Shown here: positions 20,023 to 30,603 of the stretch, in pieces
Layout: the number at the start of each line of letters is the position of its first letter
Numbering within the stretch: the stretch's first letter is position 1
Assembly (NCBI RefSeq): GCF_900116625.1
Contig: NZ_FPBE01000002.1
Location: 248,001 to 312,000 of the forward strand
Length of the DNA stretch: 64,000 bases
Direction: 5' to 3'
Origin: Idiomarina abyssalis
GTDB taxonomy: Bacteria; Pseudomonadota; Gammaproteobacteria; Enterobacterales; Alteromonadaceae
Notes under the pieces: model-generated
What the model was told of the DNA's origin: nothing
What the model saw: the letters and a program-made list of their open reading frames with translations, nothing else
Database searches by the model: none
Made by a program: the position numbers and the translations under genes

Positions 20023-20808
20023 TTAAAAGGAGTAAACTAAAGTCACAGCGGTTTCTGTATCCAGTTTTTCGATGCTTTCATCAGCAACCTGAGAGTTGTG
20101 ATTTGCACCAACAGAAAACTTCATAGCCAGAGAGCTATTAATGTTAGCAGATACAGAGAGTTCAGCTTTGCTCTTGGTATTGTCTTCACCAATCTCCGAT
20201 GACAACAATGCGTTAAAGCGCGAGTTTTCACTGATTTTCCAGTTCAAACCGCCAGCCAGACGCAAAATCATAGAGCCATCAGACTCCACTGGTGGTTCAC
20301 CTTCAACCTGAACCGGTTTGGTTCGTGAATAACCAGGACCAATTTCATAGTCGGCATAGATGTCTTCGTCGTAGCGATAGCGAGCACCGTAACCGGTTGC
20401 TACGGTTGCCTGATATTCAAAGCCACTAAATTCATCTTCTTCATAAGAACCGAAAACAAACAGCGAGTCGCGGCTATCGGGATCAAACTTGTAGTTACTC
20501 TGAGCGGATACGAACATCCGGTCTGCAGTTTCTACACTTTCACCAGTTTCCTGATCTTCCTGTTCGGCGGTGTAATAGTCAAAGACACCTTTATGGCGCC
20601 AATTTTGAATATCGCGCGATGCATTAAACTTACCTTTCAGGCTTTCTGTTTCGGTATTACCAGAAGTGTAAAGCAAGCCAAACTCTGCACTCGCCTCCCA
20701 CTCTTCAACCGTTTCTGTATCAATGTCATCAGCATCGTCAAACATAAATGTTTGAGCACTCGCTACAACAGGTAAAAACAAACTAGCGAATAATAAAGAA
20801 AATCGCAC
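20023..20808 (-). CDS. DUF481 outer-membrane beta-barrel protein
   Basis: About 261 residues. From the GTG at 20808 the protein begins with a clean signal peptide (MRFSLLFASLFLPVVASAQ), and CGAGG lies five bases before that GTG, so I prefer it over the ATG at 20847 that overlaps the fba stop by one base. The mature part opens with an acidic segment (DDADDIDTETVEEWE). Alternating amphipathic strands follow (WEASAEFGLLYTSGNTETES is typical of DUF481), and it ends in aromatic YSF as outer-membrane proteins do. The YdiY/DUF481 family has no settled function. It is the last gene of the tkt-epd-pgk-fba run. Confidence 0.83.
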   Translation of the reverse strand: MRFSLLFASLFLPVVASAQTFMFDDADDIDTETVEEWEASAEFGLLYTSGNTETESLKGKFNASRDIQNWRHKGVFDYYTAEQEDQETGESVETADRMFVSAQSNYKFDPDSRDSLFVFGSYEEDEFSGFEYQATVATGYGARYRYDEDIYADYEIGPGYSRTKPVQVEGEPPVESDGSMILRLAGGLNWKISENSRFNALLSSEIGEDNTKSKAELSVSANINSSLAMKFSVGANHNSQVADESIEKLDTETAVTLVYSF

Positions 20809-20846
20809 ACTAACCTCGTTATTTGTGTCTTTTATAAAGTACTTCA

Positions 20847-21911
20847 TTACTTAACAATAGCGTCTAATTCGCCATTTTCATAGCGCTGAAACATTGATTC
20901 TAAGTTAATTGGCTTAATTTTACTCGCCATACCAGCACAACCAAAGGCTTCATAGCGTGCACGGCAAATATCTTCCATTGCCGTTGTCGCTGCCGCAAAG
21001 AATTTACGCGGATCAAAGTTTGACGGGTTTTCAGCCAAGTGCCGGCGAATAGCACCAGTTGAAGCCAGGCGTAAATCGGTATCAATGTTTACTTTGCGAA
21101 CACCGTGCTTAATACCTTCCTGAATTTGCTCTACCGGCACACCGTAAGTTTCCGGAATTTCGCCACCAAATTCATTAATAATTTTCAGCCACTCTTGCGG
21201 TACAGATGATGAACCATGCATAACCAAGTGTGTACCCGGAATGCGACGATGAATCTCTTTAATGCGATCAATGGCCAAAATATCACCAGTTGGTGGACGA
21301 GTGAATTTGTAGGCACCATGTGACGTACCACAAGCAATAGCCAGTGCATCCACATTTGTAGCTTTAACAAATTCAGCCGCTTCTTCAGGGTCTGTCAGCA
21401 GTTGTTCATGCGACAGTTTACCCTCGGCACCAACACCGTCTTCTTCACCCGCTTCACCAGTTTCCAGTGAACCAAGACAACCCAGCTCACCTTCAACAGA
21501 AACGCCACAGGCGTGCGCCATTTCAACAGTTTGCTTGGTAACTTTTACGTTGTAGTCGTACTCTGCTGGTGTTTTTCCGTCTTCCAGCAAAGAACCGTCC
21601 ATCATCACAGAGCTAAAGCCCAGTTGAATAGAACGCTGACATACCGCCGGAGAGGTACCATGGTCCTGATGCACAACCACAGGAATATGTGGCCATTCTT
21701 CAACAGCGGCCTGAATTAAGTGGCGCAGGAAAGGAGCACCGGCGTATTTACGAGCGCCAGCAGAAGCCTGCACGATAACCGGGCTGTCGGTTGCATCAGC
21801 AGCCTGCATAATTGCACGCATCTGCTCGAGGTTATTGACGTTAAACGCCGGGACACCGTAGTCATGCTCTGCAGCATGGTCAAGTAACTGTCGTAATGAC
21901 ACCAGGGCCAT
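20847..21911 (-). CDS. fba: Class II fructose-bisphosphate aldolase (class IIB, Calvin-cycle subtype)
   Basis: The 354-residue zinc enzyme cleaves fructose-1,6-bisphosphate into two triose phosphates. Metal ligands are visible in [20 protein letters not shown] and MHGSSSVP, and the phosphate site in [13 protein letters not shown]. The sequence follows the CbbA-like subtype found in Pseudomonas rather than E. coli FbaA. It comes 28 bases after pgk. Confidence 0.95.
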   Translation of the reverse strand: MALVSLRQLLDHAAEHDYGVPAFNVNNLEQMRAIMQAADATDSPVIVQASAGARKYAGAPFLRHLIQAAVEEWPHIPVVVHQDHGTSPAVCQRSIQLGFSSVMMDGSLLEDGKTPAEYDYNVKVTKQTVEMAHACGVSVEGELGCLGSLETGEAGEEDGVGAEGKLSHEQLLTDPEEAAEFVKATNVDALAIACGTSHGAYKFTRPPTGDILAIDRIKEIHRRIPGTHLVMHGSSSVPQEWLKIINEFGGEIPETYGVPVEQIQEGIKHGVRKVNIDTDLRLASTGAIRRHLAENPSNFDPRKFFAAATTAMEDICRARYEAFGCAGMASKIKPINLESMFQRYENGELDAIVK

Positions 21912-21939
21912 AAAAATACTCCTTATTTAAAACTTATGT

Positions 21940-23121
21940 TCAGGCGTCTTTAGCCCGTTCTTGTAAAATCGCAACGGCTGGTAATGTTTTACCTTCCAGG
22001 AATTCCAGGAACGCTCCGCCACCTGTTGAAATATAGCTTATCTTATCAGCGATAGCGTATTGATCAATTGCCGCCAGGGTGTCGCCACCGCCTGCAATTG
22101 AAAACGCGTCACTTTGTGCAATGGCTTCGGCGATGGTTTTTGTACCATGCCCAAACTGCTCAAATTCAAAAACACCCACTGGCCCGTTCCAGACTATGGT
22201 GCCTGCATTTTTCAGCATAGCGGCTAGCTGCTGTGCTGTTTCCGGGCCAATATCAAAAATCATGTCGTCATCTGCAACGGCGTTAACGGCTTTAGTTTCA
22301 GCTGTTGCTTCTGCGCTGAATTCCTTACCTGTCACCACATCAACGGGTAATGGAATGTCACCGCCTTTGGCTTTCGCCTGCGCCATTAAACGGGTAGCTT
22401 CGTCGGTTAAATCGGCTTCGTATAATGACTTACCAACCTTATGGCCTGCAGCCGCAACAAAAGTGTTCGCAATACCGCCGCCCACAATTAACTGGTCAAC
22501 AACGCCGGACAATGACTCCAGTACCGTGAGTTTGGTCGAAACCTTTGAACCACCAACAATGGCCACTAATGGGCGCTTAGGGTTTTCCAGTGCTTTGCCT
22601 AAAGCTTCTAGTTCACCAGCCAGCAGAGGCCCGGCACAGGCAACTGGCGCATATTTAGCGACACCATAAGTAGATGCCTGAGCCCGGTGCGCGGTGCCAA
22701 AAGCATCCATCACATAAACATCACACAAGCTGGCTAACTTTTTAGCAAGCTCGTCGTCGTTTTTCTTTTCACCCACATTAAAGCGAACGTTTTCAAAAAC
22801 TACCAGTTCCCCGGCACTAACTTCAACACCATCCAGGTACTCTTTACACAGGCGGACAGGGCAATCCAGTGCCTCTTTTAGGTAATCGACAACCGGCTGC
22901 ATAGAGAACTGCTCGTCGTACTCACCTTCGGTCGGGCGACCAAGGTGAGACATCACCATAACTTTAGCGCCAGCTTTTAACGCTTGTTGAATACTTGGCA
23001 TTGCTGCTTTTAAACGCGCATCGGAGGTGACTTTGCCATTTTTTACCGGAACGTTTAAATCTTCCCGGATAAGTACGCGTTTATTACTTAAATCCAAATC
23101 AGTCATAGCAATGACAGACAT
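21940..23121 (-). CDS. pgk: Phosphoglycerate kinase
   Basis: The 393-residue enzyme interconverts 1,3-bisphosphoglycerate + ADP and 3-phosphoglycerate + ATP. Signatures are [16 protein letters not shown], the triose-binding SHLGRPTEG and the nucleotide site [23 protein letters not shown] lies seven bases before the ATG at 23121. A second Met five codons in is possible. It is 18 bases after epd. Confidence 0.97.
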   Translation of the reverse strand: MSVIAMTDLDLSNKRVLIREDLNVPVKNGKVTSDARLKAAMPSIQQALKAGAKVMVMSHLGRPTEGEYDEQFSMQPVVDYLKEALDCPVRLCKEYLDGVEVSAGELVVFENVRFNVGEKKNDDELAKKLASLCDVYVMDAFGTAHRAQASTYGVAKYAPVACAGPLLAGELEALGKALENPKRPLVAIVGGSKVSTKLTVLESLSGVVDQLIVGGGIANTFVAAAGHKVGKSLYEADLTDEATRLMAQAKAKGGDIPLPVDVVTGKEFSAEATAETKAVNAVADDDMIFDIGPETAQQLAAMLKNAGTIVWNGPVGVFEFEQFGHGTKTIAEAIAQSDAFSIAGGGDTLAAIDQYAIADKISYISTGGGAFLEFLEGKTLPAVAILQERAKDA

Positions 23122-23139
23122 GCGGTATCCTCTCTAAAC

Positions 23140-24165
23140 TTAGTGTTCTATTTGTTCAGCCATCGTCTTTGCTGTATCCAGCAAACGATTAGCGAAGCCC
23201 CACTCGTTATCACACCAGCACAACAACTTAACCAGCCGCTTGTGGCTGACCCGGGTTTGCGTGCCATCGACAATCGAAGAATGTGGATCATGGTTAAAAT
23301 CTATTGAAACTAAAGGTTCTTCAGTATAGTCCAGTATACCCGCCAGTTGATGCTCACTTTGCTCACGCAGCACATGGTTTATCTGCTCGATTGTGGCATC
23401 ACTGTTTAACGTAACACTTAAGTCCATGGCGGTGACGTTTGTGGTAGGCACTCGCACCGCAATAGCCTCAAAACGCCCTTCTAAATGCGGCAGTATACGT
23501 TCAATGCCTCGCGCCAGCCGCGTATCCACCGGAATAATAGAACGCCCGGCGGCACGGGTACGCCTTAAATCAGGGTGGTAGGCATCAATAACCTGTTGGT
23601 CGTGCATCGCGGAATGAATGGTAGTAATAGCGCCTGAATCAATACCAAAGGTGTCATCCAGCACTTTTATCACCGGCACAATACAGTTAGTTGTGCAGGA
23701 ACCATTGGATACGACTTTATGCTCGGCCGTTAACTCTTTTTCATTCACTCCATAAATTGCAGTGAAATCAACATCCGGTTTGCCGGGATGGGAGTACAGT
23801 ACCCGCTTCACTCCTTGCTGCAGGTAAAGCTGGCCGTCAGCCTGGCTGCCAAATACCCCGGTACAATCAACCACAAAGTCAACGTCATTAGCGCGCCAAT
23901 CAACAGCTTCAATCCCGGTTTGATGCGTTAAAGCAATGGCGTCACCAGCGACTGTTAAAGTGTCACCTGAGTGCGTCACTTTTTCTCCAAACCGGCCGTG
24001 GCTTGAGTCGTATTTCAGTAAATGAGCTATTGCTTCCGACGCTGCAGGTTCATTAATCAGAACCACCTGCACGCTGTCGCGATAGCCATTTTCATACAAA
24101 GCACGCAAAAAGCTGCGGCCAATTCGGCCGAAACCATTAATTGCAATACGAGCCGGTTTGCTCAT
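23140..24165 (-). CDS. epd: Erythrose-4-phosphate dehydrogenase (GAPDH family)
   Basis: A 341-residue NAD-dependent dehydrogenase. It has the Rossmann start [17 protein letters not shown], the catalytic cysteine in [14 protein letters not shown] and the Epd-type segment [19 protein letters not shown], where GAPDH proteins have HxxTxxQ. Known Epd makes 4-phosphoerythronate for pyridoxal phosphate. Its ATG directly abuts the tkt stop (TAAATG), so translation is probably coupled. PdxA, a later step of the same vitamin B6 route, is encoded at 43476-44468. Confidence 0.93.
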   Translation of the reverse strand: MSKPARIAINGFGRIGRSFLRALYENGYRDSVQVVLINEPAASEAIAHLLKYDSSHGRFGEKVTHSGDTLTVAGDAIALTHQTGIEAVDWRANDVDFVVDCTGVFGSQADGQLYLQQGVKRVLYSHPGKPDVDFTAIYGVNEKELTAEHKVVSNGSCTTNCIVPVIKVLDDTFGIDSGAITTIHSAMHDQQVIDAYHPDLRRTRAAGRSIIPVDTRLARGIERILPHLEGRFEAIAVRVPTTNVTAMDLSVTLNSDATIEQINHVLREQSEHQLAGILDYTEEPLVSIDFNHDPHSSIVDGTQTRVSHKRLVKLLCWCDNEWGFANRLLDTAKTMAEQIEH

Positions 24166-26166
24166 TTACGCTCCCAGCAAACGTTTAGCGGCAGCCACAG
24201 TATTTTCTGCGGTAATACCAAAGTGTTTGTATAAGTCGCCGGCCGGAGCAGATTCACCAAAGGTGGTCATGCCGACTATTTCGCCGTTAAGGCCAATGTA
24301 CTTGTACCAGAAGTCCGCAATACCGGCTTCAATTGCAACGCGACGAGTAACCTTTGATGGCAGCACAGACTCTTTGTACTCAGAATCCTGAATATCAAAC
24401 ACGTTGGTCGATGGCATAGAAACAACACGTACCTTATGACCTTGTTCTGAAAGTTGCTCATAAGCTTCAACCGCTAAATCAACTTCAGAGCCAGTAGCTA
24501 TTAAGATGACTTCGGGCTCACCATCGCAGTCTTTCAGCACATAACCACCACGGGCAATATTAGTGAGCTGATCTTCATTGCGCTCCTGCTGTTGCATGCC
24601 CTGACGGCTGAAAACCAGCGCAGTAGGCGTTTTGCTGCTTTGTATTGCCGCACCCCAGGCAACGGCGGTTTCAACCGGGTCACACGGGCGCCAGCACTGT
24701 AAATTAGGGGTTTGTCGTAAATTAGCCAGTTGCTCTACCGCCTGATGAGTCGGCCCGTCTTCACCCAAACCAATAGAGTCGTGGGTATAAACAAAGATGC
24801 TGGGCTGTTTCATAAGCGCTGACATACGCACAGCATTGCGGGCGTACTCCATAAACATCAGGAAGGTTGCGCCATAGGCTTTAAACCCGCCATGCAGGGT
24901 TACGCCGTTCATAATGGCAGACATACCAAACTCACGAACGCCATAAAACACGTAGTTGCCACTGGCGTCATCCGCCGTAATGCCTTTTGCGTCCTTCCAT
25001 AAGGTTAGATTGGAGCCGGCCAGGTCAGCCGAGCCACCTAACAGTTCAGGTAATTTAGGACCAAACTCATTCAGTACATTCAAAGACGCCTTGCGCGTAG
25101 CTATAGCTTCTGGGCTACTTTGCAGTTGCTTAGCATAGTTGTGTACTGTGTTTTCGAAGTTTTCCGGAAGCTCTCCATTCAAACGGCGCTTCAATTCTTT
25201 TGCCAGTTGCGGGTGTTCCTGTTCATAAGCCACCCAGCGTTTGTTCCACGAAGACTCAACCGCTGCGCCTTTATCGACCGCAGACCATTTTTGGTAAACA
25301 TCAGCCGGCACTTCAAAGGCTTCGTGTGGCCAGTTCAACTGTTTGCGCGCTGCTGCAATCTCGTCATCGCCCAAAGGTGCACCGTGGCAGCTTTCAGAGC
25401 CTTGTTTGTTCGGTGCGCCATAGCCAATCACCGTTTTGCAAATGATCAGAGTCGGTTTATCTTCGTTAGCACGGGCTTCATCAATAGCCCGGGTGATGGC
25501 TGCTGAGTCGTGTCCGTCGACTTTATTGACTACGTGCCAGCCATAAGACTCAAAGCGCTTCGCAGTATCGTCGGTAAACCAGCCTTCAACTTCGCCATCA
25601 ATGGAAATGCCGTTGTCATCGTAAAACGCGATGAGCTTACCTAAGCCTAAGGTACCCGCCAGTGAACAAGCTTCGTGAGAGATGCCTTCCATTAAACAGC
25701 CATCACCCAGGAAAGTGTAGGTGTGGTGGTCAACAATTTCGTGGTTCTCACGATTAAACTGCGCGGCTAATACTTTCTCGGCCAGTGCCATACCTACCGC
25801 ATTTGCAAGCCCTTGCCCCAACGGGCCGGTGGTAGTTTCCACACCAGGGGTATAACCATATTCAGGGTGACCCGGGGTTTTTGAGTCTAACTGACGGAAT
25901 TGCTTTAAATCATCAATACTCAGCTCATAACCCGACAAGTGTAACAACGAGTAGATCAGCATTGAGCCGTGCCCGTTTGATAAAACAAAGCGGTCGCGGT
26001 CAGCCCAGCCCGGATTATTCGGGTTGTGTTTCAGGTAGTCACGCCATAGCACCTCGGCGATATCTGCCATACCCATGGGCGCTCCCGGGTGGCCGGACTT
26101 AGCTTTTTGAACTGCATCCATACTAAGCGCGCGGATAGCATTGGCGAGATATTGACGATCTGACAT
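24166..26166 (-). CDS. tkt: Transketolase
   Basis: The 666-residue thiamine-diphosphate enzyme links the pentose phosphate pathway and glycolysis. Landmarks are [19 protein letters not shown] at the N-terminus, the cofactor motif [28 protein letters not shown] and the C-terminal [18 protein letters not shown] use the ATG at 26166 because GGGGG stands six bases before it and [12 protein letters not shown] is the usual family start. A start at 26217 would add 17 atypical residues. It opens the tkt-epd-pgk-fba-DUF481 run. Its ribosome site lies in an inverted repeat described separately. Confidence 0.97.
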   Translation of the reverse strand: MSDRQYLANAIRALSMDAVQKAKSGHPGAPMGMADIAEVLWRDYLKHNPNNPGWADRDRFVLSNGHGSMLIYSLLHLSGYELSIDDLKQFRQLDSKTPGHPEYGYTPGVETTTGPLGQGLANAVGMALAEKVLAAQFNRENHEIVDHHTYTFLGDGCLMEGISHEACSLAGTLGLGKLIAFYDDNGISIDGEVEGWFTDDTAKRFESYGWHVVNKVDGHDSAAITRAIDEARANEDKPTLIICKTVIGYGAPNKQGSESCHGAPLGDDEIAAARKQLNWPHEAFEVPADVYQKWSAVDKGAAVESSWNKRWVAYEQEHPQLAKELKRRLNGELPENFENTVHNYAKQLQSSPEAIATRKASLNVLNEFGPKLPELLGGSADLAGSNLTLWKDAKGITADDASGNYVFYGVREFGMSAIMNGVTLHGGFKAYGATFLMFMEYARNAVRMSALMKQPSIFVYTHDSIGLGEDGPTHQAVEQLANLRQTPNLQCWRPCDPVETAVAWGAAIQSSKTPTALVFSRQGMQQQERNEDQLTNIARGGYVLKDCDGEPEVILIATGSEVDLAVEAYEQLSEQGHKVRVVSMPSTNVFDIQDSEYKESVLPSKVTRRVAIEAGIADFWYKYIGLNGEIVGMTTFGESAPAGDLYKHFGITAENTVAAAKRLLGA

Positions 26167-26171
26167 GAAAA

Positions 26172-26229
26172 ACCCCCTGGAAGATGAAGAGCAACTTGCG
26201 ATGCGCGTATTCTCCACATTTCAGGGGGT
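26172..26229 (-). repeat. Inverted repeat in the tkt leader that covers its ribosome site
   Basis: On the minus strand ACCCCCTG (26229-26222) can pair perfectly with CAGGGGGT (26179-26172). The second arm contains the tkt Shine-Dalgarno and is followed by TTTT just before the ATG. A weak promoter, TTGCTT (26237-26232) and GAGAAT (26214-26209) at 17-base spacing, places the first arm upstream of the expected transcript start. Confidence 0.45.
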
Positions 26230-26257
26230 ACAAGCAAATTTATAGGCAAAATTTTGT

Positions 26258-27403
26258 TTAAATATCAGCCTGTAAATCGGCAGCTTTGTCCGTTTGCTCC
26301 CACGGCAGGTTATCACGGCCAAAGTGCCCGTATGCCGCTGTCTGCTTATAAATTGGGCGCTCCAGGTCAAGCATTTTGATTAATCCGTAAGGACGTAAGT
26401 CAAAATGACGGCGAACCAGCGCAATTAACTGCTCTTCTGAGTGCTTAGACGTTCCGAAGGTATCAATGCTAATAGAGGTTGGTTCAGCAACACCAATGGC
26501 GTAAGAAATTTGCAGTTCGCAACGCTCTGCTAAACCGGCTGCAACCAGATTCTTAGCAACATAACGTGCAGCATAAGCCGCACTACGGTCAACTTTTGAG
26601 GGGTCTTTACCTGAGAAAGCACCGCCACCGTGACGCGCCATACCGCCATAGGTGTCGACAATGATCTTACGACCCGTCAAACCGCAGTCACCCATAGGCC
26701 CACCAACAACGAAACGTCCGGTTGGGTTAATATGGAATTGCGTATCTTTGGAAATCCACTGCTCCGGCAGTACAGGTTTAATGATTTCTTCCATAACCGC
26801 TTCGCGCAGCGTTTCCTGAGTAATGTCTTCTCGGTGTTGAGTTGACAGAACCACGGTATCAATAGCGACCGGCTTGCCGTTCTCGTAAACGAAGGTTAGC
26901 TGGCTTTTGGCGTCAGGACGTAGCCAGTCCAGGGTGCCATTATTACGCACTTCCGACTGACGCTGCATAACTCTGTGCGCATAAGTAATTGGCGCAGGCA
27001 TTAAAACAGAGGTTTCATTAGAAGCATAGCCGAACATGAGGCCCTGATCACCAGCGCCCTGCTCTTCGGGATGAGCGCGATCAACACCCTGGTTGATATC
27101 GCCACTTTGTTTACCAATGGCGTTCAATACCGCACACGATGCGCCGTCAAAACCCATATCAGAATGTCGGTAACCGATATCTTTGACGGTCTCGCGGGCC
27201 AGGTCTTCAACATCCACCCAGGCATTTGTTGAGATTTCGCCGCCAACCAGCACCATACCGGTTTTTACATAGGTTTCACAGGCAACACGGGCTTTCGGGT
27301 CTTTTGCTAAAATTGCGTCTAAAACCGCATCGGATATCTGGTCGGCAATTTTGTCCGGATGCCCTTCGGACACTGACTCTGAGGTAAACAGGTGACGTGA
27401 CAT
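26258..27403 (-). CDS. metK: S-adenosylmethionine synthase
   Basis: The 381-residue enzyme makes SAM from ATP and methionine. It shows [20 protein letters not shown] at the start, the ATP motif [12 protein letters not shown], and [20 protein letters not shown] for phosphate and magnesium binding. It diverges from rsmE and lies 91 bases before tkt on the same strand. I see no SAM riboswitch in the short leader. Confidence 0.98.
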   Translation of the reverse strand: MSRHLFTSESVSEGHPDKIADQISDAVLDAILAKDPKARVACETYVKTGMVLVGGEISTNAWVDVEDLARETVKDIGYRHSDMGFDGASCAVLNAIGKQSGDINQGVDRAHPEEQGAGDQGLMFGYASNETSVLMPAPITYAHRVMQRQSEVRNNGTLDWLRPDAKSQLTFVYENGKPVAIDTVVLSTQHREDITQETLREAVMEEIIKPVLPEQWISKDTQFHINPTGRFVVGGPMGDCGLTGRKIIVDTYGGMARHGGGAFSGKDPSKVDRSAAYAARYVAKNLVAAGLAERCELQISYAIGVAEPTSISIDTFGTSKHSEEQLIALVRRHFDLRPYGLIKMLDLERPIYKQTAAYGHFGRDNLPWEQTDKAADLQADI

Positions 27404-27518
27404 ATGCCCACTATTCCTTTATTTTGATGAAATCACTCAATACTGGTTGCATAATGTAACCGATCACTCTGTTTTTTTCTACTTCTGGACGTCTAAAAGT
27501 CCGAATAAGGCTGACGAC

Positions 27519-28250
27519 ATGCGAGTACCGCGGATTTATCACCCCGCTCCTGTAAGTTTACAAACTGAAACCGAATTGAGTTCGGATGCATTCCAGCACC
27601 TGATCAAAGTATTGCGCTTGAACGTAGGTGATAACATTGCTTTATTTAACGGTGACGGACAAGACTACGAGGCGACCATAACCTCGGTTCAAAAAAAGTC
27701 TGCGTATTTTCTTGCAACCGGCAGCAAGGTAAATGATTCAGAGTCGCCTGTCAGCGTGCATCTTGCTCAGGTCATTTCACGCGGTGACCGCATGGATTTT
27801 GTTCTGCAAAAGTCAGTCGAACTGGGTGTTACCGAAATTACGCCTCTGTTCAGTGAACGTTGCGGCGTTAAACTCAGTGGTGACAGGCTGGAGAAAAAGC
27901 AGCAGCAGTGGCAAAAAATTGTGCGCTCAGCTTGTGAACAATGTGGTCGCAGTGTAGTTCCTGAAGTTAAACCAGCTCAGCAATTCAGCGACTTTATTGA
28001 AAGCACATTTGCCGGGCTTCGTCTGACTTTAGACCCGACTGCGACAAAACCGCTTTCATCGTTTCAACACGCCGAAAAGGGGATACAATTGCTCATTGGG
28101 CCCGAAGGTGGATTTACCGACGAAGAAGTCAGTGCTGCTGAACAGCAAGGGTTTAATCCAATGCGTTTGGGCCCTCGCGTGTTACGAACAGAAACCGCCG
28201 CGCTATCGGCGCTTACCACCGTGCAATATCAGTTTGGCGACTTAGGTTAA
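27519..28250 (+). CDS. rsmE: 16S rRNA m3U1498 methyltransferase RsmE
   Basis: A 243-residue SPOUT-class methyltransferase that modifies U1498 of 16S rRNA. The knot region is visible as LLIGPEGGFTDEEVSAAEQQG and LGPRVLRTETAALSAL. The N-terminal PUA-like part has HLIKVLRLNVGDNIALFNGDG. I use the ATG at 27519 (MRVPRIYH) because AAGG lies eight bases upstream and the length then equals the family norm. An upstream in-frame start at 27447 would add 24 unlikely residues. Confidence 0.95.
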   Translation: MRVPRIYHPAPVSLQTETELSSDAFQHLIKVLRLNVGDNIALFNGDGQDYEATITSVQKKSAYFLATGSKVNDSESPVSVHLAQVISRGDRMDFVLQKSVELGVTEITPLFSERCGVKLSGDRLEKKQQQWQKIVRSACEQCGRSVVPEVKPAQQFSDFIESTFAGLRLTLDPTATKPLSSFQHAEKGIQLLIGPEGGFTDEEVSAAEQQGFNPMRLGPRVLRTETAALSALTTVQYQFGDLG

Positions 28251-28260
28251 AGGAGTTTAC

Positions 28261-29205
28261 ATGAAAAAATTAGCTATGGTGATGGACCCAATCGCCGCTG
28301 TAAAAACCGAAAAAGACACCAGTTTCCGCTTACTGCTGGAAGCGCAGGCTCGCGGCTATCAATGTTTTTATCTGGAAATGGGCGACTTAGTTATTGATAA
28401 CGGTCAACCAATGGCCTTTGCTCGGGAAGTTGGTGTTCAGGATCAAAAAAGCGACTTTTACAGTTTAAGTGACAGCCAGTACCGCCCGCTTGAAGATTTT
28501 GATGTCATTATGATGCGCAAAGATCCGCCCTTTGACAGCGAGTTCTTATACGCGACACAAATTCTGGAACTGGCCGAGCAACGCGGTAGCCTGGTGGTGA
28601 ATAAACCGCAGAGCCTGCGTGACTGCAACGAGAAGCTCTTTACCTCCTGGTTTGCCGACTCCATTGCCGACACATTGGTCAGTTCCCGGGCTGACGTAAT
28701 TAAAGCGTTCCATAAAAAACACGGTGATGTGATTTTAAAACCGCTGGATGGCATGGGCGGAGCTTCGATATTTAAAGTAGGGGCAGACGGCAGTAACCTC
28801 GGCGTTATTATTGAAACCCTGACCGAAAAAGGTCAGCGCTACGCCATGGTGCAAAAGTACCTGCCTGAAATTAAAGACGGCGACAAACGTATTCTGATCA
28901 TAAATGGCGAACCTGTACCTTACTCTTTAGCGCGAATTCCCAGCGCCGGAGAAACTCGCGGAAACCTTGCCGCCGGGGGCAGCGGACGAGCTCAACCTTT
29001 ATCCGACAGTGACTGGGCTCTGGCTCGTAAGGTCGCACCTGAACTGAAAAAACGAGGGCTCATTATCGTTGGGCTGGACGTGATTGGCGACCGCATTACC
29101 GAAATTAATGTCACCAGCCCAACCTGTATGCGTGAAATTGAAAACGCCTACGACATCAATATTGCAGAAATGGTCTTTCAGGCAATTGAAGAGAAGCTGA
29201 ATTGA
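28261..29205 (+). CDS. gshB: Glutathione synthetase
   Basis: A 314-residue ATP-grasp enzyme joining gamma-glutamylcysteine and glycine. Typical pieces are KLAMVMDPIAAVKTEKDTSF at the N-terminus, VIMMRKDPPFDSEFLYAT, VILKPLDGMGGASIFKVG and the C-terminal EINVTSPTCMREIE. A strong AAAGGAG precedes the ATG, 10 bases after rsmE. The rsmE-gshB-yqgE-ruvX order is common in gammaproteobacteria. Confidence 0.97.
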   Translation: MKKLAMVMDPIAAVKTEKDTSFRLLLEAQARGYQCFYLEMGDLVIDNGQPMAFAREVGVQDQKSDFYSLSDSQYRPLEDFDVIMMRKDPPFDSEFLYATQILELAEQRGSLVVNKPQSLRDCNEKLFTSWFADSIADTLVSSRADVIKAFHKKHGDVILKPLDGMGGASIFKVGADGSNLGVIIETLTEKGQRYAMVQKYLPEIKDGDKRILIINGEPVPYSLARIPSAGETRGNLAAGGSGRAQPLSDSDWALARKVAPELKKRGLIIVGLDVIGDRITEINVTSPTCMREIENAYDINIAEMVFQAIEEKLN

Positions 29206-29265
29206 ATTTCTATGAGACGCCCCCATATCCTTGTTAGAGATTATCGTTAAGGAGTCGGTGAATCG

Positions 29266-29823
29266 ATGAACAATTTGCAGAATCACTTTTTGATAGCAAC
29301 ACCTATGCTGAACGATCCGATGTTTAAACGGACCGTGACCTATATCTGTGAGCATAATGAAGAAGGTGCGATGGGGCTGGTAATTAATCAGCCTGCAGAT
29401 TTAAGCGTTACCTCGCTGCTGGATAAACTGGAAATTGTTTACCCGGAAAATAACCAGCACTTGCAGGGTAATGTCTACCAGGGTGGTCCTGTGGGTCGTG
29501 AACGGGGCTTTGTGATTCACCCGCCTCAGGATAACTGGCGTGCCAGTCAGAAGCTGAGCGATGACATCATGGTGACCACCTCTCGGGATATTCTGGAAGC
29601 CTTAGGTTCATCAGCGGCTCCGCCTCAGTTTTTACTGACCCTGGGTTACGCAGGCTGGGAAGCCGGTCAGTTAGAGGAAGAACTGGGTGAGAATTCCTGG
29701 TTAGCGATTCCGGCAGACCCTGAGCTGTTATTTAATACACCAGCAAGTGAGCGCTGGCAAAAAGCCACAGAGCAGCTTGGTTTTGATGTGTGGCAACTGG
29801 GACCGGATGTCGGCCACGCATGA
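29266..29823 (+). CDS. yqgE: YqgE/AlgH family protein
   Basis: A 185-residue soluble protein with the family start [20 protein letters not shown] and the segments [15 protein letters not shown] and [17 protein letters not shown]. AlgH was once called a transcriptional regulator of alginate genes, but there is no DNA-binding motif and the biochemical role is not established. Its stop codon overlaps the ruvX start (ATGA). Confidence 0.95.
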   Translation: MNNLQNHFLIATPMLNDPMFKRTVTYICEHNEEGAMGLVINQPADLSVTSLLDKLEIVYPENNQHLQGNVYQGGPVGRERGFVIHPPQDNWRASQKLSDDIMVTTSRDILEALGSSAAPPQFLLTLGYAGWEAGQLEEELGENSWLAIPADPELLFNTPASERWQKATEQLGFDVWQLGPDVGHA

Positions 29824-30254
29824 GTACGGTTATTGGCTTTGACTTTGGTACCAAAAGCATTGGTGTTGCGGTTGGTCAAACCGTTACCGCAACAGCTTCG
29901 CCATTAACCGCGCTAAAAGCAAAAGAAGGTATACCCGACTGGCAGCTTATTGAAAAGCTGTTTGCCGAATGGCAACCAGAGCAACTGGTCGTTGGCCTGC
30001 CTCTGAATATGGACGGCACCGAACAACCATTGACGCAGCGGGCCAAAAAGTTTGGTAACCGACTTCATGGGCGTTTCGGCTTACCTGTCACTTTTCAGGA
30101 CGAAAGACTGACTTCAACCGCCGCACGCGAAAGCCTGTTTGCCGAAGGCGGCTTTCGAAAATTGGAAAAAGGACTTGTCGACAGTCAAGCGGCGTTAATA
30201 ATTGTTGAAGATTTTCTGAACGGTTATTTGCCAAAAACCGATAATTCGTTATAG
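29820..30254 (+). CDS. ruvX: YqgF/RuvX RNase H-fold nuclease
   Basis: 144 residues, beginning [20 protein letters not shown]. It has the RNase H-like acidic residues in FDFGTKS, the segment [29 protein letters not shown] and the final Asp in VDSQAALII. The family is described as a putative Holliday-junction resolvase and, in E. coli, takes part in processing the 16S rRNA 5' end. The ATG overlaps the yqgE stop by four bases, which decides the start over an in-frame option at 29790. Confidence 0.95.
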   Translation: MSTVIGFDFGTKSIGVAVGQTVTATASPLTALKAKEGIPDWQLIEKLFAEWQPEQLVVGLPLNMDGTEQPLTQRAKKFGNRLHGRFGLPVTFQDERLTSTAARESLFAEGGFRKLEKGLVDSQAALIIVEDFLNGYLPKTDNSL

Positions 30255-30291
30255 TGTCGTCAGTAATAAGTTGACACGACAGGAGCTGGCT

Positions 30292-30582
30292 TTGTTTGGT
30301 AATGAAGAACCCTATTCAGTAACGGGTAATACCATTCTACTGAAAGACGAAAATAAGAAACTGCTTTTAATTACTGGTCCTCGTTACCAAAACATACTGG
30401 TTTCGCGAGGTTCAGTTGAATTTACAGACTTACCTGCTGAGCGTCGCCCAGGCTTAAGGCTTGTTTCCCTGCAAGAAGTCTTTAAGAAAGAAAAGACTTA
30501 TTTTTTCGTTCGCGCCGGCGGCATTGAGTATCAAGTAGACCTTAAATTCGAAGACAGCCCTATTACTGAAATGAAGTTTTAA
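30292..30582 (+). CDS. Small protein of unknown function
   Basis: I do not recognise this 96-residue protein. Starting at the TTG at 30292 it reads MFGNEEPYSVTGNTILLKDE; AGGAG lies six bases before that codon. An in-frame TTG at 30271 has no ribosome site. It has no signal peptide or membrane segment, is predicted mostly beta strand, and ends with YFFVRAGGIEYQVDLKFED. It sits 37 bases after ruvX and 21 bases before the transglutaminase-like gene, so it probably belongs to one of those transcripts. Confidence 0.7.
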   Translation: MFGNEEPYSVTGNTILLKDENKKLLLITGPRYQNILVSRGSVEFTDLPAERRPGLRLVSLQEVFKKEKTYFFVRAGGIEYQVDLKFEDSPITEMKF

Positions 30583-30603
30583 GGGGCAACAGGAGTAATC
30601 AGA

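Noticed and set aside
22079-22669. 196-codon open frame on the plus strand inside pgk
   Set aside because: It is antisense to a full, well-conserved pgk. Its composition is that of a shadow frame and there is no ribosome site or family resemblance.
27404-27518. SAM riboswitch before metK
   Set aside because: The metK leader is too short and lacks the conserved helices. Only a short GGTT/AACC symmetry is present.
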